A stretch of 64,000 nucleotides of DNA from Sipunculus nudus (GCA_026874595.1 CM049308.1:42973327-43037326); one strand, 5' to 3'. Positions 1-14,021 are shown, numbered from the stretch's first letter. Notes: generated by a model not told the origin, from the letters alone. Program-made: numbers and translations.

Positions 1-510
1 CTACTCGGGGGATACCAAACTTCACAAAATACTTAACAAAAACACGAACAAAATCAGCTACAGTTGCATAAGAAATATGATTCAAATAATAACAGCCCAT
101 GACAACATAAAATCACTGCAAAATTCAACGAAGCAGCCAACGAAAAAACCTGCAACCTTAGGGAGAAAAACACATGCCCCTTAGACGGGGATTACCTTGC
201 CAGCAATAATGTTTATAAAGAAGCGGTCAAGACCGAAATCGCTCACTACATCGGATTGGCCAGTGGCCCATTCAAAATTCGGTACAATAACCACAACAAA
301 TCATTCCACAGTGAACGTTACGAAAACGAAACAGAACTTTCGAAGCACATTTGGATCCTAAAGGGAAAGCAAATACAATATTTAACCATTTGGAAAAAAA
401 TCAAACGCTCTGACACAATGAAACGCACCTCGGATAAATGTAACCTCTGTATGGAGGAGCAATACATCATATTACGTCACAAAAACGATAATCTTATTGA
501 ACAGGCGTAG
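1..510 (+). pseudogene. C-terminal GIY-YIG endonuclease fragment of a Penelope-like retroelement
   Basis: This fragment runs in from the left edge and ends at a TAG at 508-510. Translation shows a Cys-rich knuckle (Cys codon at 151-153, then a CPLDG block) followed by a GIY-YIG-type core: VYK, then HYIGLASG, then a basic RYNNHNKSF stretch. A conserved tail with CNLCMEE follows. That order (Cys knuckle, GIY-YIG nuclease, CxxC tail) is typical of the endonuclease at the C-terminus of Penelope-like elements, where it nicks the target for reverse transcription. No reverse transcriptase lies in the window because the element is cut at its edge. The reading frame changes once at an A run near 142-148, so this is a decayed copy. 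A DIRS-like or other GIY-YIG retroelement is the alternative. No host role is implied. Confidence 0.62.
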
Positions 511-1540
511 AATTCAGGGAGATTTTGCCAGATTTTGACCTGTGGTGTGACATCGGGGTATGATTACCATTTCTTTTTGCAAAAACAGGTAGTCCAGGGC
601 TTGTATTTTAATACTCCGACTGATGCCACTCTGGCATCCTTGGGCAATTGTTTAAGAACGGGGTTTAATTTTGAATTAAAAAAAAAAAAATAATACAGAA
701 CTTTTCATTTATACGATAATACAATCCATGTTTACATACTTGTACACATCTAACGTATCTGTGGCATTTTGAGGCGTATTTTTTATGTAATTAATGCAAT
801 CGTTATCTTTGATTTTTTTAAATTTAAATTTTAAATTAAAATAAAAATATATATGTTAATATTGAATGTTTACTGGACATTTTGCCCCCAAAACGCTTAC
901 TTGGCATAATTTGGATGTGGAAAACATCGGAAAAAATTACAAAGTTGTAATCTGTGTTTTGAACTTTAAAAATAAAATTTTAATGTGTTTTCAAATAAAG
1001 TTCCAGCTGAAAACTGCAACAGGTTCAGTTTTAGCAATGTTATAAAAGCCATAATAAAGCCCTGAGAACACGTATATTACATCAATACAACCCACACGTT
1101 ACTGTTCATCATCGCTATTCACTAGATCTGGAAACCCCCATTCTCTGCCCTCACATTCCAGTATCCTCAATCCAGATAGGTTATCTATATAAATCACCAA
1201 ACTGAAGCACTTCAACTCTTTTCACTCAGGGTGATAGCATCAACGATTGACTTCAAATAGCCCTTAAAATTATGAGGGACGTCAATATGGACATATCAAA
1301 TCATGTAAATTTAACGAAATTGGCTCAGTTATCTCAAATAAATCACTAGCATCAACTTAAAAAAGAGCAAATAATGATTTTGTTAATGTCATGGATCTAG
1401 TTTATACAAACCGGTCAGACCATTCAACATTAGAAAAAAAAAACATGGCCAGAACACGAAATATTACAATCAGCCATACCAAATGCATCTATATCGCCAA
1501 CTGAAATGAGCAAAACAAATGATCGTCGTCCGTCCGTCCG
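511..1540. other. AT-rich stretch without a recognisable gene
   Basis: I see long A/T runs, no conserved reading frame and no clear repeat unit. Just before the next array, at about 1523-1543, lies a GTCCGTCCGTCCG tract. The same tract follows the 5' hairpin of the family A Helentron-like elements, so the array that follows is probably a 5'-eroded member. Confidence 0.5.
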
Positions 1541-2420
1541 TTAACAAGACACAAATCGTTACCGTTAGACCTAGAAATTTCTAACTATATATCCAGAGAT
1601 TTCCTAGGCAAATCTCCTTGGAAACCTTAAATTGATGTTCTATATTTTGTGACCTATGGGCTGGAGAATGATTTTGAGGACCCAGACAGTTAGAGACCAC
1701 AAATTGCATCCATTAGGCCTAGAATCCTTTATCGTAACATTCCAGGAAGTCTTAGGCAAAGGTCCTTGGAAACCTGAAATTAGGTCACTGCGACCTATAT
1801 ATTGCGACCTTTGGACCGAAAACATGATTTGAGCACCAAGACAGTCAGATGTGGCACAGATTGTATCCATTAGGTCTGGATTCTTCTGATAGCCTGGGCA
1901 AATGTGCTCAGATACCACAAATTAGGTCACCGTGACCTATATTTTCTTTGACCTATAGGAAAAGGTGTCATATGAACAACCACACAGTTAAACGGGTCAC
2001 AAATTGTATTCTTTAGGCCTAGAAACTTCTGACATAAAATCCAGGGTGGGCTTAGGCAAATGTCCCTGGAAACATGAAATTAGGTCACTGTGACCTATAT
2101 TCTGCAACCTACAGGGAAAAAGGTGTCATTTGAGCACCCTGAATGTCAGATGGACACAAATTGTATGCATTAGACCTAGAATCATCCAGGGAGTAACATT
2201 CAGGGTGGTTATGGGCAAATCTCTTTCAAAGTCTTTTGGCCTAGAACCCTCTAACGTAACATTTCATGGTGACTTATATTCTGTGAGCTGTGGATCAGAA
2301 ACATGGTTTTGAGCGCCAAGACAGTCAGGGTACAAATTGTATCCATTTTCCTTGGAACCTTTTATTGTGAAATCCAGGGTGGTCCTTGCCAAGTCTCCTA
2401 TGAATCCTAAAATTTTTATT
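1541..2420 (+). repeat. Tandem array of ~140-160 bp units (5'-eroded family A core)
   Basis: About five degenerate units repeat the phrases TTAGGCCTAGAATC, CTTGGAAACCTGAAATTAGG and GTCACTGTGACCTATATTC, spaced roughly 140-160 bp (for example near 1777, 1918 and 2077). The same unit forms the core of the Helentron-like element at 15881. There it follows directly on the family A terminal hairpin, so this array is probably the remains of another copy. The short palindrome GGTCACNGTGACC recurs in the units. No protein is encoded. Confidence 0.75.
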
Positions 2421-3121
2421 TTCTGTCCATTTTTTAGGGATAGGGTATTCTCACAGACAATATATAACATTAATTAAACAAATGAGCGCCAAGTCAAATT
2501 CACCTGAGCACCATGGCCACTTGTTAATGAAATTCAATTCAAATTTAAGAATGCAATACAAACTGCAGTGCCTAATTACAGCTGCTGTTACAGTTACATT
2601 TTACAAAAAGTGGTGGAGAAATACATTTAACTGTTGCTTCTTTTCATATGCTAGGTCTTGTTGGCCCAGTGGTCATCATATTGGCGGATGTGGATATAAT
2701 CTTACCGTACTATGTAGAGCGGTGTGTTATTTACAGATCTTGTGTAAAGACTTATAAGACCATGATAGTCTCATGAGGCTGACCTCAAGTAACCATGGTG
2801 ATCATACACCAATACAAATAACATACACCTACAGTACAAAAAAAAACTCATTAAACTACATATTTTGGTGATTCATTGTGCCTCATCCATTCATCTAATA
2901 GTTTTTTTATTTCCATGGTGCTCATAAGACAGATGATTCTTATTAGTTTTTTTAGTCAGCTTATATTTTCTCTGGAACATATGGAAAAGTAATTGTATAT
3001 TTTCAAACATACATGTATCAGGACAATGATCGGTTAACGCATGAAAACTGTTCAGTTTTAAAATATTTAAAATATTAGGTAATTATATATATTTAAGGCT
3101 AATGATCATTACCATTTCCCC
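2421..3121. other. Unassigned AT-rich spacer
   Basis: A 91-codon open frame at 2482-2757 resembles nothing I know and lies in repeat-rich DNA, so I do not call it a gene. The spacer ends at the T-run in front of the Helentron-like element at 3122. Confidence 0.5.
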
Positions 3122-5761
3122 TTTTTAGCTCAGCTGACTAAAAGTCATCTGAGCTATAGTCGGGGTCCATTGTCCGTCGTCCGTCCGTCTGTCCGTCCGT
3201 CCGTCCGTCCGTCCGTAGATGTGGCACGTTTTGAAACCGTAAGACCTAGGAATCCAAAATTCGGCATAATGTTAGATGTCCCCAAGATCTCCTACCAAGC
3301 CGAAAACTGGGTCTTTGCAACTTCGTTCCTTTGAGAAATTAAGGAAAAACCTTAATTTTTTATTAAAAACCTATTTTCACACTTTAGGACTGCCTAATAT
3401 CAAAACCACTCATCTGTTTTTCCTCATATTTACCATAAATATTCCTCTATATAGTTCCTATGTACATGCCAGAAATTATGTCTGTATTATTTATTTTTAA
3501 AAAATTCTGGGCCCAAACATAATGCATTTTGAAAAAAATAAGGAAAGATATTTGATCACTTAACACAAAAAATGTTAAAGATGTGGACCTTTTTTCCAGT
3601 AATATAACTTTAATTAATCAAAATTAAATTGTATACTCATAATTAGATGAAAATCTTTTAAATTTTTTAAAATATTAATAAAAATAAAAAATTGGTACCT
3701 TAAATTTTGCCCAACTTTGACCATGGCACGTTTTTTTCCTGTAAGTACTGTGGATTTAATTTTCACTGCATGTTTTTGTCAGCATTTCAACTGTTAACAC
3801 CAAAAATTTGAAACCAGTTGATCAAAAACTGTAGATTTTAATCAAGTTTTCAAGCACCTTGTAACATATTGTTTACATCAAGCTAGTGTTATACAGTTTG
3901 CAAAAGCTCAGCTCCCCAGCTTCAGCTCTAAGTTCCTTAAATTCAGCATACAGTTAGATGTCTCCAAAATCCCCTACCATGCCAAGAATTTGGTCACTAG
4001 GACTTAATACCTTCGAGATATTAATGAAAAACTTCATTTTTCCATTAAAAACCCATTGTTACACTTCAAGACTGCCTAATATCAAAACCACTGATCTGAC
4101 TTTAATCATAAACAATATACATATTTTTCATTCTCTATGCACATCCCAGAATGATGTCAGTATTGCGTAATTGTTTTAAGTTATGGGCCCAAACATAATG
4201 CACTTTGTAAAAAATCAAGAAATATATTTACTCCCTTAACAAGGGCATTGCTAGAGATTTTTTTGTCAGGGATGTAACATTATTTAATCAAGATTCAGTT
4301 GAATACCCAAAATTAGTTCTGAATTTTTCAAATTTTATAAGTTATTAGTATAAATATAAAATTAGTACCTTAAATTTTGCCCAACTGTGACCATGGCACG
4401 TTTGTTTCCCGTGAGCACTGTTGATATAATTTTCATATCATGCACACATAAGGATTTCAGCTTTTTAGTTTAGAAAGCTGAAAGAAATTTGCCAAAAATT
4501 GTAGCTTTTATTAATGTTTTTTATGAGACCCTGTCAGACTTTGGCTCTCTCCAGCCCCTCTTGAGTCACCTGTATGTTGACCTTGTTGACCTTTCATCAA
4601 ATTATGCACGCTTGAGGCGAGGCATACAGGAATCCAGGCAGCTTATGGCCAGCCACAGTTGATCCAGGTGTCCAACCCAACTCATCTAGTAGTTTTAACC
4701 AACAACATAACAATAAACAACAAATTAATACATTTTTATTGGTTTTTAATAACAAATTAAAGAAAAATAGAAAAGGAATTTGTTAGTTTATAATAACAGG
4801 AAATTAACTTGCAGTTACTGATGATATAAGAATCTTGTATCGATGGGTAGAATGTCACATATTCCAAATAACACCATGCAGTCACCTATGGGATTTTTCA
4901 GTTCAATTTTAATGATAAAGAAGTAAATCATATTATTCATTACTAATCATTAGGGATCATATGAAGGAAATTAATGATAGACAAAGATGAAGTTGATAAT
5001 ATTAATCTAGATTCCTACTGTGTCTAGTGTGTACATTGATGTGAAATTAGTCCAAAATGAATTTTTTACAGTTATTTTTTAATATAAATAAAAGCCATAA
5101 AACCAGGTACTTATGATCATTATTTAAATGTGTGAATTTTGTATATTCTGGATTCTCAACATCATTGTTTGGTGAAAATTGAATAAATACCAGACATGGT
5201 GCGAATACTTTGTAATTGTATTTAAATACGAATATGATTATGTACTCCATTATAAAATTTCTTGCATAAAGAATGGGAATTCAGGTAAAAATGAAAGTAT
5301 ATGAATGAATACTCGTGCAAATACTTTCAAAATGTATTCATGAATGCATTCATGAATATATTCTTTAATATTATTTAAATAATCATATCAGTTTTATTTA
5401 ATTTTAAACAATCATATGATTCTCTTATTATTTTTAATAAAAATTATATTTGGGACAATATTTGTAATTTTTTTTAATAAATAGTTAAACTCTTATATTA
5501 TATGTTCTGCTTATAAGTTATATGGCCAAGTCAAAATCTGTGTGACAATAGTACTCCAATTGTTAATAAAATAAATGAAATCAATCCTCTTCCCAGTCTC
5601 CAAAGGTACTATCAAAATCATACATAAGCTAAACAACAACAACTCATAATACAGCTTACAGCTTATATTTATTACCACACAAAACCAGCATGTGCCTCAT
5701 TTCTAAATAATATTTTTTTATCATATATAACAGCTGAGCGTCGTGACCCATAGGTCCCTTG
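3122..5761 (+). mobile_element. Non-autonomous Helentron-like element, family A, copy 1
   Basis: The 5' end is TTTTT followed by AGCTCAGCTGACT (3127-3139) and its near-complement AGTCATCTGAGCT, forming a terminal hairpin, then a GTCCGTCC tract. The core holds two direct copies of a unit of about 683 bp (starting near 3258 and 3941). The 3' end has CAGCTGAGCGTCGTGACC, then a degenerate hairpin GACCCATAGGTC, and stops at CCCTTG (5761) followed by T. The inverted short repeats, satellite core, 3' hairpin and T-T insertion match the known architecture of non-autonomous Helentrons. The ends match those of the RepHel-encoding element at 27110-43750. No coding capacity is seen. Confidence 0.78.
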
Positions 5762-7914
5762 TTTATTTAATTGATTTCTCATGCAATTTTCATTTATTAC
5801 ACAGTAGAATGTATACCTGATTGGCTTGTTTTGACGTTCTTAGTTAGTTCTAATTTGAAAATAGAAGATTTTGATTATTTTTTAACATCCTCTTATATCA
5901 ATCAATAAACTGAATGTGTATTTTTATACTTTGATCAACTCATCTCGATTTTCTTCGTTATTTTAACAATTACATGGTATCTTACATTCCCATTGGGCAG
6001 TTTCACATTACAGTCACTTGGTAGAGGTACTGATATTCATACAAATATATGAACATGAGAGGCTCCTGATTCTTTCAGAACTACACAGAATTCCATATGT
6101 GTGCATTGTGCACATTTTTCAAACAGTGGTCTACACAAAAAATAAACTGGTGTCACATTTCCATACAGAATCCAAAATTCGACAAGGAGCTATAGATGTC
6201 CCTAAGATTCCTACCGAACTCTTAATTAAAGCACAACGACTTCGTTCCTTCGAGAAATTAAGCAAAAACCTCCATTTTATTTCATAAAAAAAATCTATTG
6301 TTACACTTTAAGACTGCCAACTATGAAAACCGCTGGTGTCGTTTCCTTGAAATTTGGCATATATGGTCCTTAGTATATTTCCTTTGGGTTAGTATTGCGT
6401 TAGTTGTAGAAGTTACGGACCAGAACAAAATGTACCTTGTCAAAACATCAGGAAATATATTTTCCTACTTAACATGTTAACGATTGAAACTGGAGTGTCG
6501 TTTTTAAGGACATGACTTTATTTAATTTAGATTAAATTGTATACTAGATACCTGATCAGAATTGTGTAATTTTATTAGCAAAAATGTAAAATCAGTACCT
6601 TAAATTGTGTTAACATTGACCATGGCACATGGCTTTTATCCAAGTTTTCAACCATCATGTCAAGTATTGTTTACATCAAGCCAGCCCTGTACACTGGCAT
6701 GCACAGTATGTGCCAGAGCCCTCACCCAACCAGCTATATTATGTAATTGCTTCGGTCCAGACAGCTAAGCTCCCTTTGCTAAGCTGAGCTAGCCTTCCCC
6801 TCTGTCTCCACCTCCATGGACAGGATGCATAAACAAGAAGAATGTCATTATTTTATGTTTAAATTTTTTTCTAGACTTTGCTACATTTTGGATTTGGTTA
6901 TGTATCACAACTGGTTACAATAATTGAATTGCACATTAATTACGTGTATTTTTAAGTGTATATCAGAAATTAAATCAGGATATTTATGGAGCTTTTATCT
7001 AAATTTTTAGAAGACCATGTCTTAAAAATTACTGCTGTTTATTCCAGTCATAACCTATGCCTGAGGCTGTTCCTGTAACAATTGACACAACGAAAAAACA
7101 ATTTGAAAAACTTATAATTTTATGCTAAATTCAGTTATTATTCGGAATGTTGAAAAATTTAGGGTTAATTTTTTCCAAACAAAATAAATTTTTCAGGATT
7201 TGAATCCCAAGCTCTACATATTGCAAATTTATATTAGTAATTTGTTTTTTATTTTCAAATGTGACACAATATTGGGATCTAACATAAGTTACATCTATTC
7301 TTACATAAACGTTGACATTTTGAATAATTATAATAATGTGTACCTGCTTTGTAGCATTTCATTCATATCTCTTTAAGTTGGCCAGACCTTGCTATGAATA
7401 ACAATGTACACTCTATCATGAATATTGGGCAAACTTTCATTGGATTTAATTTGTAGCTCACATGGACATATATTTACCTATTGAGGACTATAAAATTTAC
7501 ACATTTTTGTTTTTGAAATGTATCATTTTATATAACACTTCGACTCATAACTATGTTTTCCTTATTGCATCATTTAACAGTTTCAGGCCACAAGTCCTAA
7601 TTGGCTTATTTTGACTTGCTTATCAATATTAAGTTTATGTTCATTTGAAAATTGAAAATTTTTACTTTTTTACAGCATTTTATTTCAGTTAATAAATTAA
7701 ATGTGTATTATTATGCTTCAGTTTATGTTCATTATTCTATTATTTTCAGGGTTTCATAAGTTCCCAGTGGATATATTTACATGCATATTACAGTCACCAA
7801 CTAAAGTATTTAAATAGTGAAACTTTTAAAAATACGTGTATGTGATTATGAGAGGCTCCTGCATCTGTCATGCAATCCATATGCGTGCACAGTCAACATG
7901 ACCACTAGGTTTAT

Positions 7915-7961
<47 letters not shown>

Positions 7962-8025
7962 AATATATTATACAAATATTCTCAGAATCAATTTCAGCTG
8001 ATCGCTCTGATCCACAGGTCCCTTG
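5762..8025 (+). mobile_element. Family A Helentron-like element, copy 2, 5' end missing
   Basis: The 3' end is recognisable at 7995-8025 (CAGCTGATCGCTCTGATC, then CCCTTG, followed by T). Near 6170 it carries a third copy of the ~683-bp unit found in copy 1. Sequence at about 5815-6120 recurs at about 7595-7900 (same order, strongly similar), giving a direct repeat about 1.78 kb apart. No family A 5' hairpin precedes it, so it is 5'-truncated or formed by unequal exchange with copy 1. Two short open frames inside (6018-6287, 6298-6480) lie within the repeat unit and are not genes. Confidence 0.6.
7918..7958. repeat. (TA)n microsatellite
   Basis: Uninterrupted alternating T and A for about 40 bases, inside the 3' arm of the Helentron-like copy. 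Predicted proteins rich in Tyr-Ile on both strands here are artefacts of this repeat. Confidence 0.95.
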
Positions 8026-11000
8026 TTTCAATCTTGTGTAAAAAAGGAGAGAAGTTACTTTCACCATTAAATCATCTTCACAGTTTAGATGTGCCAATAC
8101 TACAGTATTAAGAACTAATATCGAATCTAAACTTCTCACAGAGAATCCTTCAGAGGTGAATCGTCTTTTGGTATTGTGCTTCGTTATGGATCTTGATGAA
8201 AACAAAGCTGTCATCACCGTCATCATTACATTGAGTGATTCATACTTACCTCATATGAGAATTAAAATCAACGAAATGTTTAAACCGAATATGCGGGAGA
8301 TTTGGTAATCTGTCTTCATTTTAGCCTCCGGTAAACGGGCTCAGACAAACACCCAAGAATCACGCGTCTTACCGACTTTAAATTTGTAATCCTGTGGCTC
8401 ATAATTTCCTGTGCAATTTTAAAAATTGGTATATATGCATACAGATTACGTGCTAAGTGCTAAGTATATACGGGCGCTAATGTGAAAGTAAATATTTACT
8501 CAAACGGAAGTAGAATCCTCGGATTCTGAGAAAAATAATCCAATAATAATGAGCCCAGAAGTTAAAACTGATTAACTCGTCATGTGATATAATGATCATG
8601 GAATTATGTACATCTTATACATTCTTGATTACTAATTATTTGATTTGTTTGATTTGATTAATTTCAAATAAGAAACTGGAAAATTACTTAACATCTGGAG
8701 AATATAGGGACCATGTTTTAAGCTGAATAACGATCCATGTTGTAAGTGCACTGGTATAATTCTGGGAAACATCTGACCAAAAGATGACAAACCTGATACA
8801 GTTATCTACCAGGTTACAGATTTCGCCTGCAGTTACACGGTTCACGCCGGACAAATGATATCAGTATTTCCCGCATCCTGTAACATTTTCACTGGTGACA
8901 GATGGATCAAAAGAATGAAAATCTAGCGTACATATATGTAACATGCCTGGTGACAACATGCCGACATACAATCAATTTGTTTGTGTGTTGTAGAACAAGC
9001 ACCGTGTTCGTATAACAGATGTTCCAAGTGAAACAAATTATTAACATAACATAAACAGAAGCGATGTGCTTTGTGTCAAATTTGCGATAATCAGATCAAT
9101 ATAACACAGGGGCTGTTGCATGACGCTTCTCGCAGGTTATTTTTTTGTTTTGTTTTGAAAGATCAACCAGCTACTTACTGGGCAAAACCACGGCATCAGA
9201 ACCTCCATTGTGATAGCATCCCTAATTGGCGAAAAAGACCGAATACATCCTACGTCTCTATAATTCCATGCTTTATGGCACCCGTCTTATAAGATGACAT
9301 TATTCAGAAGAACACTCTAGCAGTTACAGAGAATAAAGGCTACATTATACGCCAGTTATCCGCAAACTTCACTGGCTGCCTTCATGTCACGTCGCATGTA
9401 AACTTCACACTTGTATCACGGCAGCTTCATCGCGTGCCTTTAACATGTGTAGGTCTACACTTCACCAAAGTGCTTTATCAGGATTCTCGGCTGTATTCAA
9501 ATTTGTCTTCATAATAACTCTGAGGTTTGGGTTTCCTTTTGACAATTTTATGGAAATATTCCAATGTAAAGCGTTTTTTTTCTATTTGATTTAATTACTT
9601 GCAAAAGGTGAAAAGAGCCAGGATATTGTGGATCTCCTTTTTCTCGCCATTCTTGCCCGAATAAATATAATACTACTGGAATAATGGCTAGAACCAACTA
9701 TACAGCTAGCAAAATAATTTATAACTCTTTGTCGTATGTGACACAATTTTAAATCATGAATATTCACCTGTGACCATCTTGTTGTGTTTTTAATATACAA
9801 ATAGAAGTCGTTGTACTCACAACAGAATATTTATTTGTATATTTACAGAAATCCTCTATGTGAAAGTCTATGTGAAGAATATAATAATAGTCCGGTGCTA
9901 AACACTCCTGAGTGTAGGGTATCACTGCTGTACATGAACTGAAATATAGTGAAAAACACAGTTCTCTTGTGTGTATAAAATGTCCCTTCAGGAATCTGAT
10001 CCCCAATGTACTCAGGGTGCTAGACATGCCCTGTCCAGTATCACGAGCGAGTCATGCAGCACTGTCCAGCTGTAAATATCCGCAACACAACGGCAGTTCG
10101 ACATGCTCCATGATACCTCTGGATATTTTGCTCTTTTTCTCTATCTGCCCCCTCAAAATTGCCAACATATTTCCAATTTAGTCAGACCAATTTACCGATG
10201 CATAATGCTTCGGTGTGAAACTTTCGTTAAAAGTGACTTGAATATGAAAAAAATTACTCAAGTACTCAGGACTGTGTCTGCAAACCAAAGCCACTTTTTA
10301 ATAATTTATTCATTTATTCATTTGCTCACCCCTTTCTTTCACCACATGACAGTCAGGTATCAAATACTTGCTTTTCTGCAAAGTCATTTACCCAACGTTT
10401 GAGCACATTAACAAATTCATCATTACAAAATGTCAATATTCGCAAAAACAGTGACGTTATAAGTGACCAATCACGATATTTATTTAGACCAGCTTGACTG
10501 CTTCCGGGTTTATTTATTTTTCTTGTCGTTGGAAGAAAACTGAACCGTCAGGAAGTCCAATTTTTGCAAAGAAAACTACTATCGTTGACATCATGTGAAT
10601 GCTTTCACATATTGCTACGAGCACTCAAGTCTAATCAGGTAATGCCTACATTGCAACCTCCGCACAGGGTCAAGATCTATTAAGAAAATGGCAGGAGCCT
10701 TCGATTTCTTGTTCACCCGGAACGCTACTTCAGCGGCTTCGAGGCAAACACTGTACACAAACATGACGGACCACATAACCTTGACCACGCCGAATTCGTG
10801 TTCTCCCGAGATCATCCGAAGACGAGGCTAGGTATTCCAAGCTGGATCCGGACGTCACGCCTGAATCACGCCCTTTGTTTAAACCGGGTGCCATGTGGTA
10901 TTTAAATGTATACATTTACATCGCCACGTCACCGGTATCGCGTCGCAATATAGTTCCCCGGGTTTTACGAAATTTATAACAAACAAAAAAGACAATAATA

Positions 11001-12949
11001 TTCTATTTAATCGTAATATTTGGAATAAATGTTGTCAGTGCATGCTCTATATTCGGTCCATTGACTTAATTATTGTAATATAAAATTCCTATGCGCAACA
11101 ATACTTTTTCCGCTTACACGAGTACATAAATTTTGTGCACGAGCGTTTGCAGGTTTATTATAATAGACAGACCTCCTGTTTGAAATGCCCATATAGGTCA
11201 AGTACTCGAGTCCAAAACGTGCTACCATTACATACTCACAAAAAACCTCGTTATACTTGATATATGTTGTATCATATGTGGAATGTAGTGTTTGGGTGAA
11301 AAATATTAAGCTTAAATGGATTTACACTTTGCAAATTGATTTTATTCTCCATGTTTATCAAAATTTTGAATATTAAGTATTGTTATTATTAAAATAATAT
11401 TCACAAATATATAAAATATTAACTTATATTTTAATATTATTGTCATCATCGGTCCTTCTGTAGATACATGGGTCTGATCGATAGATGGGTCTACATGGTT
11501 CCACATGGTGATCGTTAAATGGGTCTTGCCATTCTTAAAATGGCCGAACTTATATGCGATGCCGGTTATTAGTTCTAACCCATTTCGAGATGGGTAAGAC
11601 CATGAAATGGCTGAACATATGACCCAGTAGAGCATTAGCCTTACCGGCTGATTGTTACAGCTGCCTGCAAAAATTTAAGCTAATTTTAATTTAATTTGCA
11701 CGATAAAAATCCGGATCGTATAAACGTTACGCTAGTTCTGCGTCGTTGGCGAGACGTCGTCAGTAAAGCCCGTGTCAGACCGAATACAGAACCAAAAATT
11801 TTATGAAAATATGGACATGGAAAGTGAAAGTTTATAAACATTTATGTGGTAGGGGATGATTTAGATGCAATAACGACATGAAACAGAACAAGAAAATGGT
11901 AAAAGTAGCCGGTGAACCAAAACATATACAAAAGCCAGGGAAAACCGAAATGGGCGTATGAAAAGCGCATGATTAACGAACCAATAGCGACACGGGCTAA
12001 CTGAAAGGGAGCCAATAGCGACAAAGGCTAATGAAAAGCGACACAATAACGACATGACCGAATGAATACCGACACCATACTGCAATGAGTGAACTAAATA
12101 CGAAATAGAAACAAAACTTCTATTTCTGAAAGGTGGGCGACTCAAAATCGGAATTATTCCCTCGTCTGAATAATTTCGCTTTTGCTTCGGGCAATGTGGA
12201 GAATGAAAACGAAGTCAGCGAATCAATTCTGACATGGGCGCATGGAAATCGACAGAAAAACGTATTTAAGCTCTTGATCCGCTTTTCATTCGCTTTCCTA
12301 ATGTGATAGGTGCTTAAGACTGTTCATGTCATGTATTTTAAATTAATCACCCATTTTCGGACTTAACAATGCCCTGAATAAGATACACCAATGGTGCGAG
12401 TTTGGTAAATGTACGGACGCTCTGTCCCCTGCCGACGGCAATTTTAAATGCATACACGACTGCGAATCTGGTAAAACTATATAATCTGGCAAAACAATAT
12501 ATATACACACACGTGTGTATGCATGTCTGTGAAGGAATAATCGAGCAGCTCATTCGGGCGGTCATTCATTGCATGCAGTATAATAAGAAGCATCATGAAG
12601 CAACCTTATGTCTGGCAAAATTGCACCCAGCAAACACAAGAGAATGTTAACAGACATGTATGACAGGTTCAAGTTAGAAAGAAAACAGGGCTTTTTAAAT
12701 TTAGAAGGCTCGTGTAAGGTAAGCCATTATACGCAAACCCTGCATGATACTCCAGCTGATACTATTCAAACGTCATTTGGAGGGGAGACCGGTCAGGGGG
12801 AGACGTGATCAATATCTCGCATTAAGTATAAAGAACAACCTAAATGACTGCTTCATGCAACCGATGGATTGTCATTTAAATGTTTAATGTGTAGGCGTTC
12901 TTAATTTCATGTGACATTATATAATGTATATATGTTAATTTACTTGCAG
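8026..12949. other. Region upstream of the channel exons; no coding sequence recognised
   Basis: This stretch of about 4.9 kb ends at the splice acceptor of the K+ channel exon, so at least its right part is intron. The upstream channel exon(s), with the first membrane segment and the first pore helix, are not found here. A slightly GC-richer patch at about 10640-10930 has a short Met-initiated frame of about 46 codons (from 10689) with no similarity I recognise. It could be promoter-proximal or nothing. Weak short repeats (AATAGCGACA, GGCTAA) occur at about 11860-12060. Confidence 0.5.
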
Positions 12950-13348
12950 GTTATGGCCACGTGACTCCGCTATCGGAAGGCGGGAAGATCTTCTGTATGG
13001 TATACGCCCTGGTGGGGATCCCGTTGACGTTAATCATGTTCACGGCGCTGGTCGAGCGGCTCATGATCCTGACTCTGAAGCTGCTGAACTTTCTTAACGA
13101 GAGGCTGGGTCATCTCTACAGGATGTTCCACATCAGACTCCTTCACCTCTCCATCATCCTGCTGCTGCTCGTCACGTTCATTTTCTTGATACCCGCCGCC
13201 ATCTTTACTGCTTTAGAATCGAACTGGAACTATCTGGATGCTATATATTACTGCTTTATCTCCTTGACGACCATCGGCCTCGGAGATTATATACCCGGTG
13301 ATAGTCCCAACCAACAACAGAGAGCATTATACAAGATATGCACCACAG
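12950..13348 (+). CDS. KCNK1-like: TWIK-type two-pore-domain K+ channel, penultimate coding exon (pore 1 exit to pore 2)
   Basis: This 133-codon exon of a background (leak) potassium channel of the plasma membrane carries the end of the first selectivity filter, membrane segment M2, the cytosolic loop, M3 and the second pore loop. An AG acceptor at 12948-12949 splits the middle Gly codon of the first filter (exon begins with GT, phase 1), then YGH follows. M2 spans roughly KIFCMVYALVGIPLTLIMF; M3 is the Leu-rich LLHLSIILLLLVTFIF stretch. The second filter reads TTIGLGDY. GYGH in pore 1 and GLG rather than GFG in pore 2 favour the TWIK (KCNK1/KCNK6) branch over TREK, TASK or THIK. A GT donor at 13349 ends the exon in phase 1. 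The exon is clearly more GC-rich than its AT-rich flanks. Two such subunits would form the channel. Family is very secure; subfamily is likely. Confidence 0.93.
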
Positions 13349-14021
13349 GTAAGCCGGCCTGTGCTGTCGGGATGAAGGGGGTTCAGGCAGCAACGGCGGA
13401 CTGAGGCGTACCTTACTAATTAGTCGGTCTACATATATACACACGAAACCGTGTGATCGTGTTCTATATATAAGCGATCTATGATATAATTACTATTTAA
13501 TGTATATCATATATAAAAATTCATTATTTTTAAGCATTATGTGGTAAACGGGAATCTGGGGTCTTAGAGGGAAAAAATCAATATATTAAAAACGACAAAT
13601 ATAATCAGTACTGAAACTTAGAATTTCTAATTCAGAATATGCTAAAATTTTATGCTAAATATTTGGTCAAAATAACGTCATTTATACGCGTTCTTATGAT
13701 GCTCTGAAACATCTGTTCACCCTTAAATATATGTGGATAACCATGTCTTAACTCTCATTTCCATTTTCAATTGAGGTCTATAATATGTCCGAAGAAAACA
13801 TTTATAATGTAGGTCCTATATACTAACTATTTGCGGAACTAACGGAGGTGATCTCGGTGGGAATTCCATAGTGAATGAATGATATTATTAATATATAGAA
13901 TTATCCAGTGGCGTCAATTTATCTTGAAGGATGGGGGGGGGGGGGGGGGCGGATAGGGGGACTCGCGTGGGAGAGTAATAAAGGTTGTATATATGGTGAA
14001 ATATATATATATATCTTTTAT

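Noticed and set aside
7817-8226. Proteins with Tyr-Ile repeats on both strands
   Set aside because: They are produced by the (TA)n run and lie in a transposon 3' arm.
10689-10829. Possible first exon of the K+ channel in a GC-richer patch (frame starting Met-Ala-Gly-Ala)
   Set aside because: No membrane segment, pore helix or usable donor in the right phase, and no similarity to the TWIK N-terminus.
12608-12808. Possible coding exon just upstream of the channel acceptor
   Set aside because: The frame shows no channel features and lies in the intron next to 12950; codon and base composition are like the flanks.
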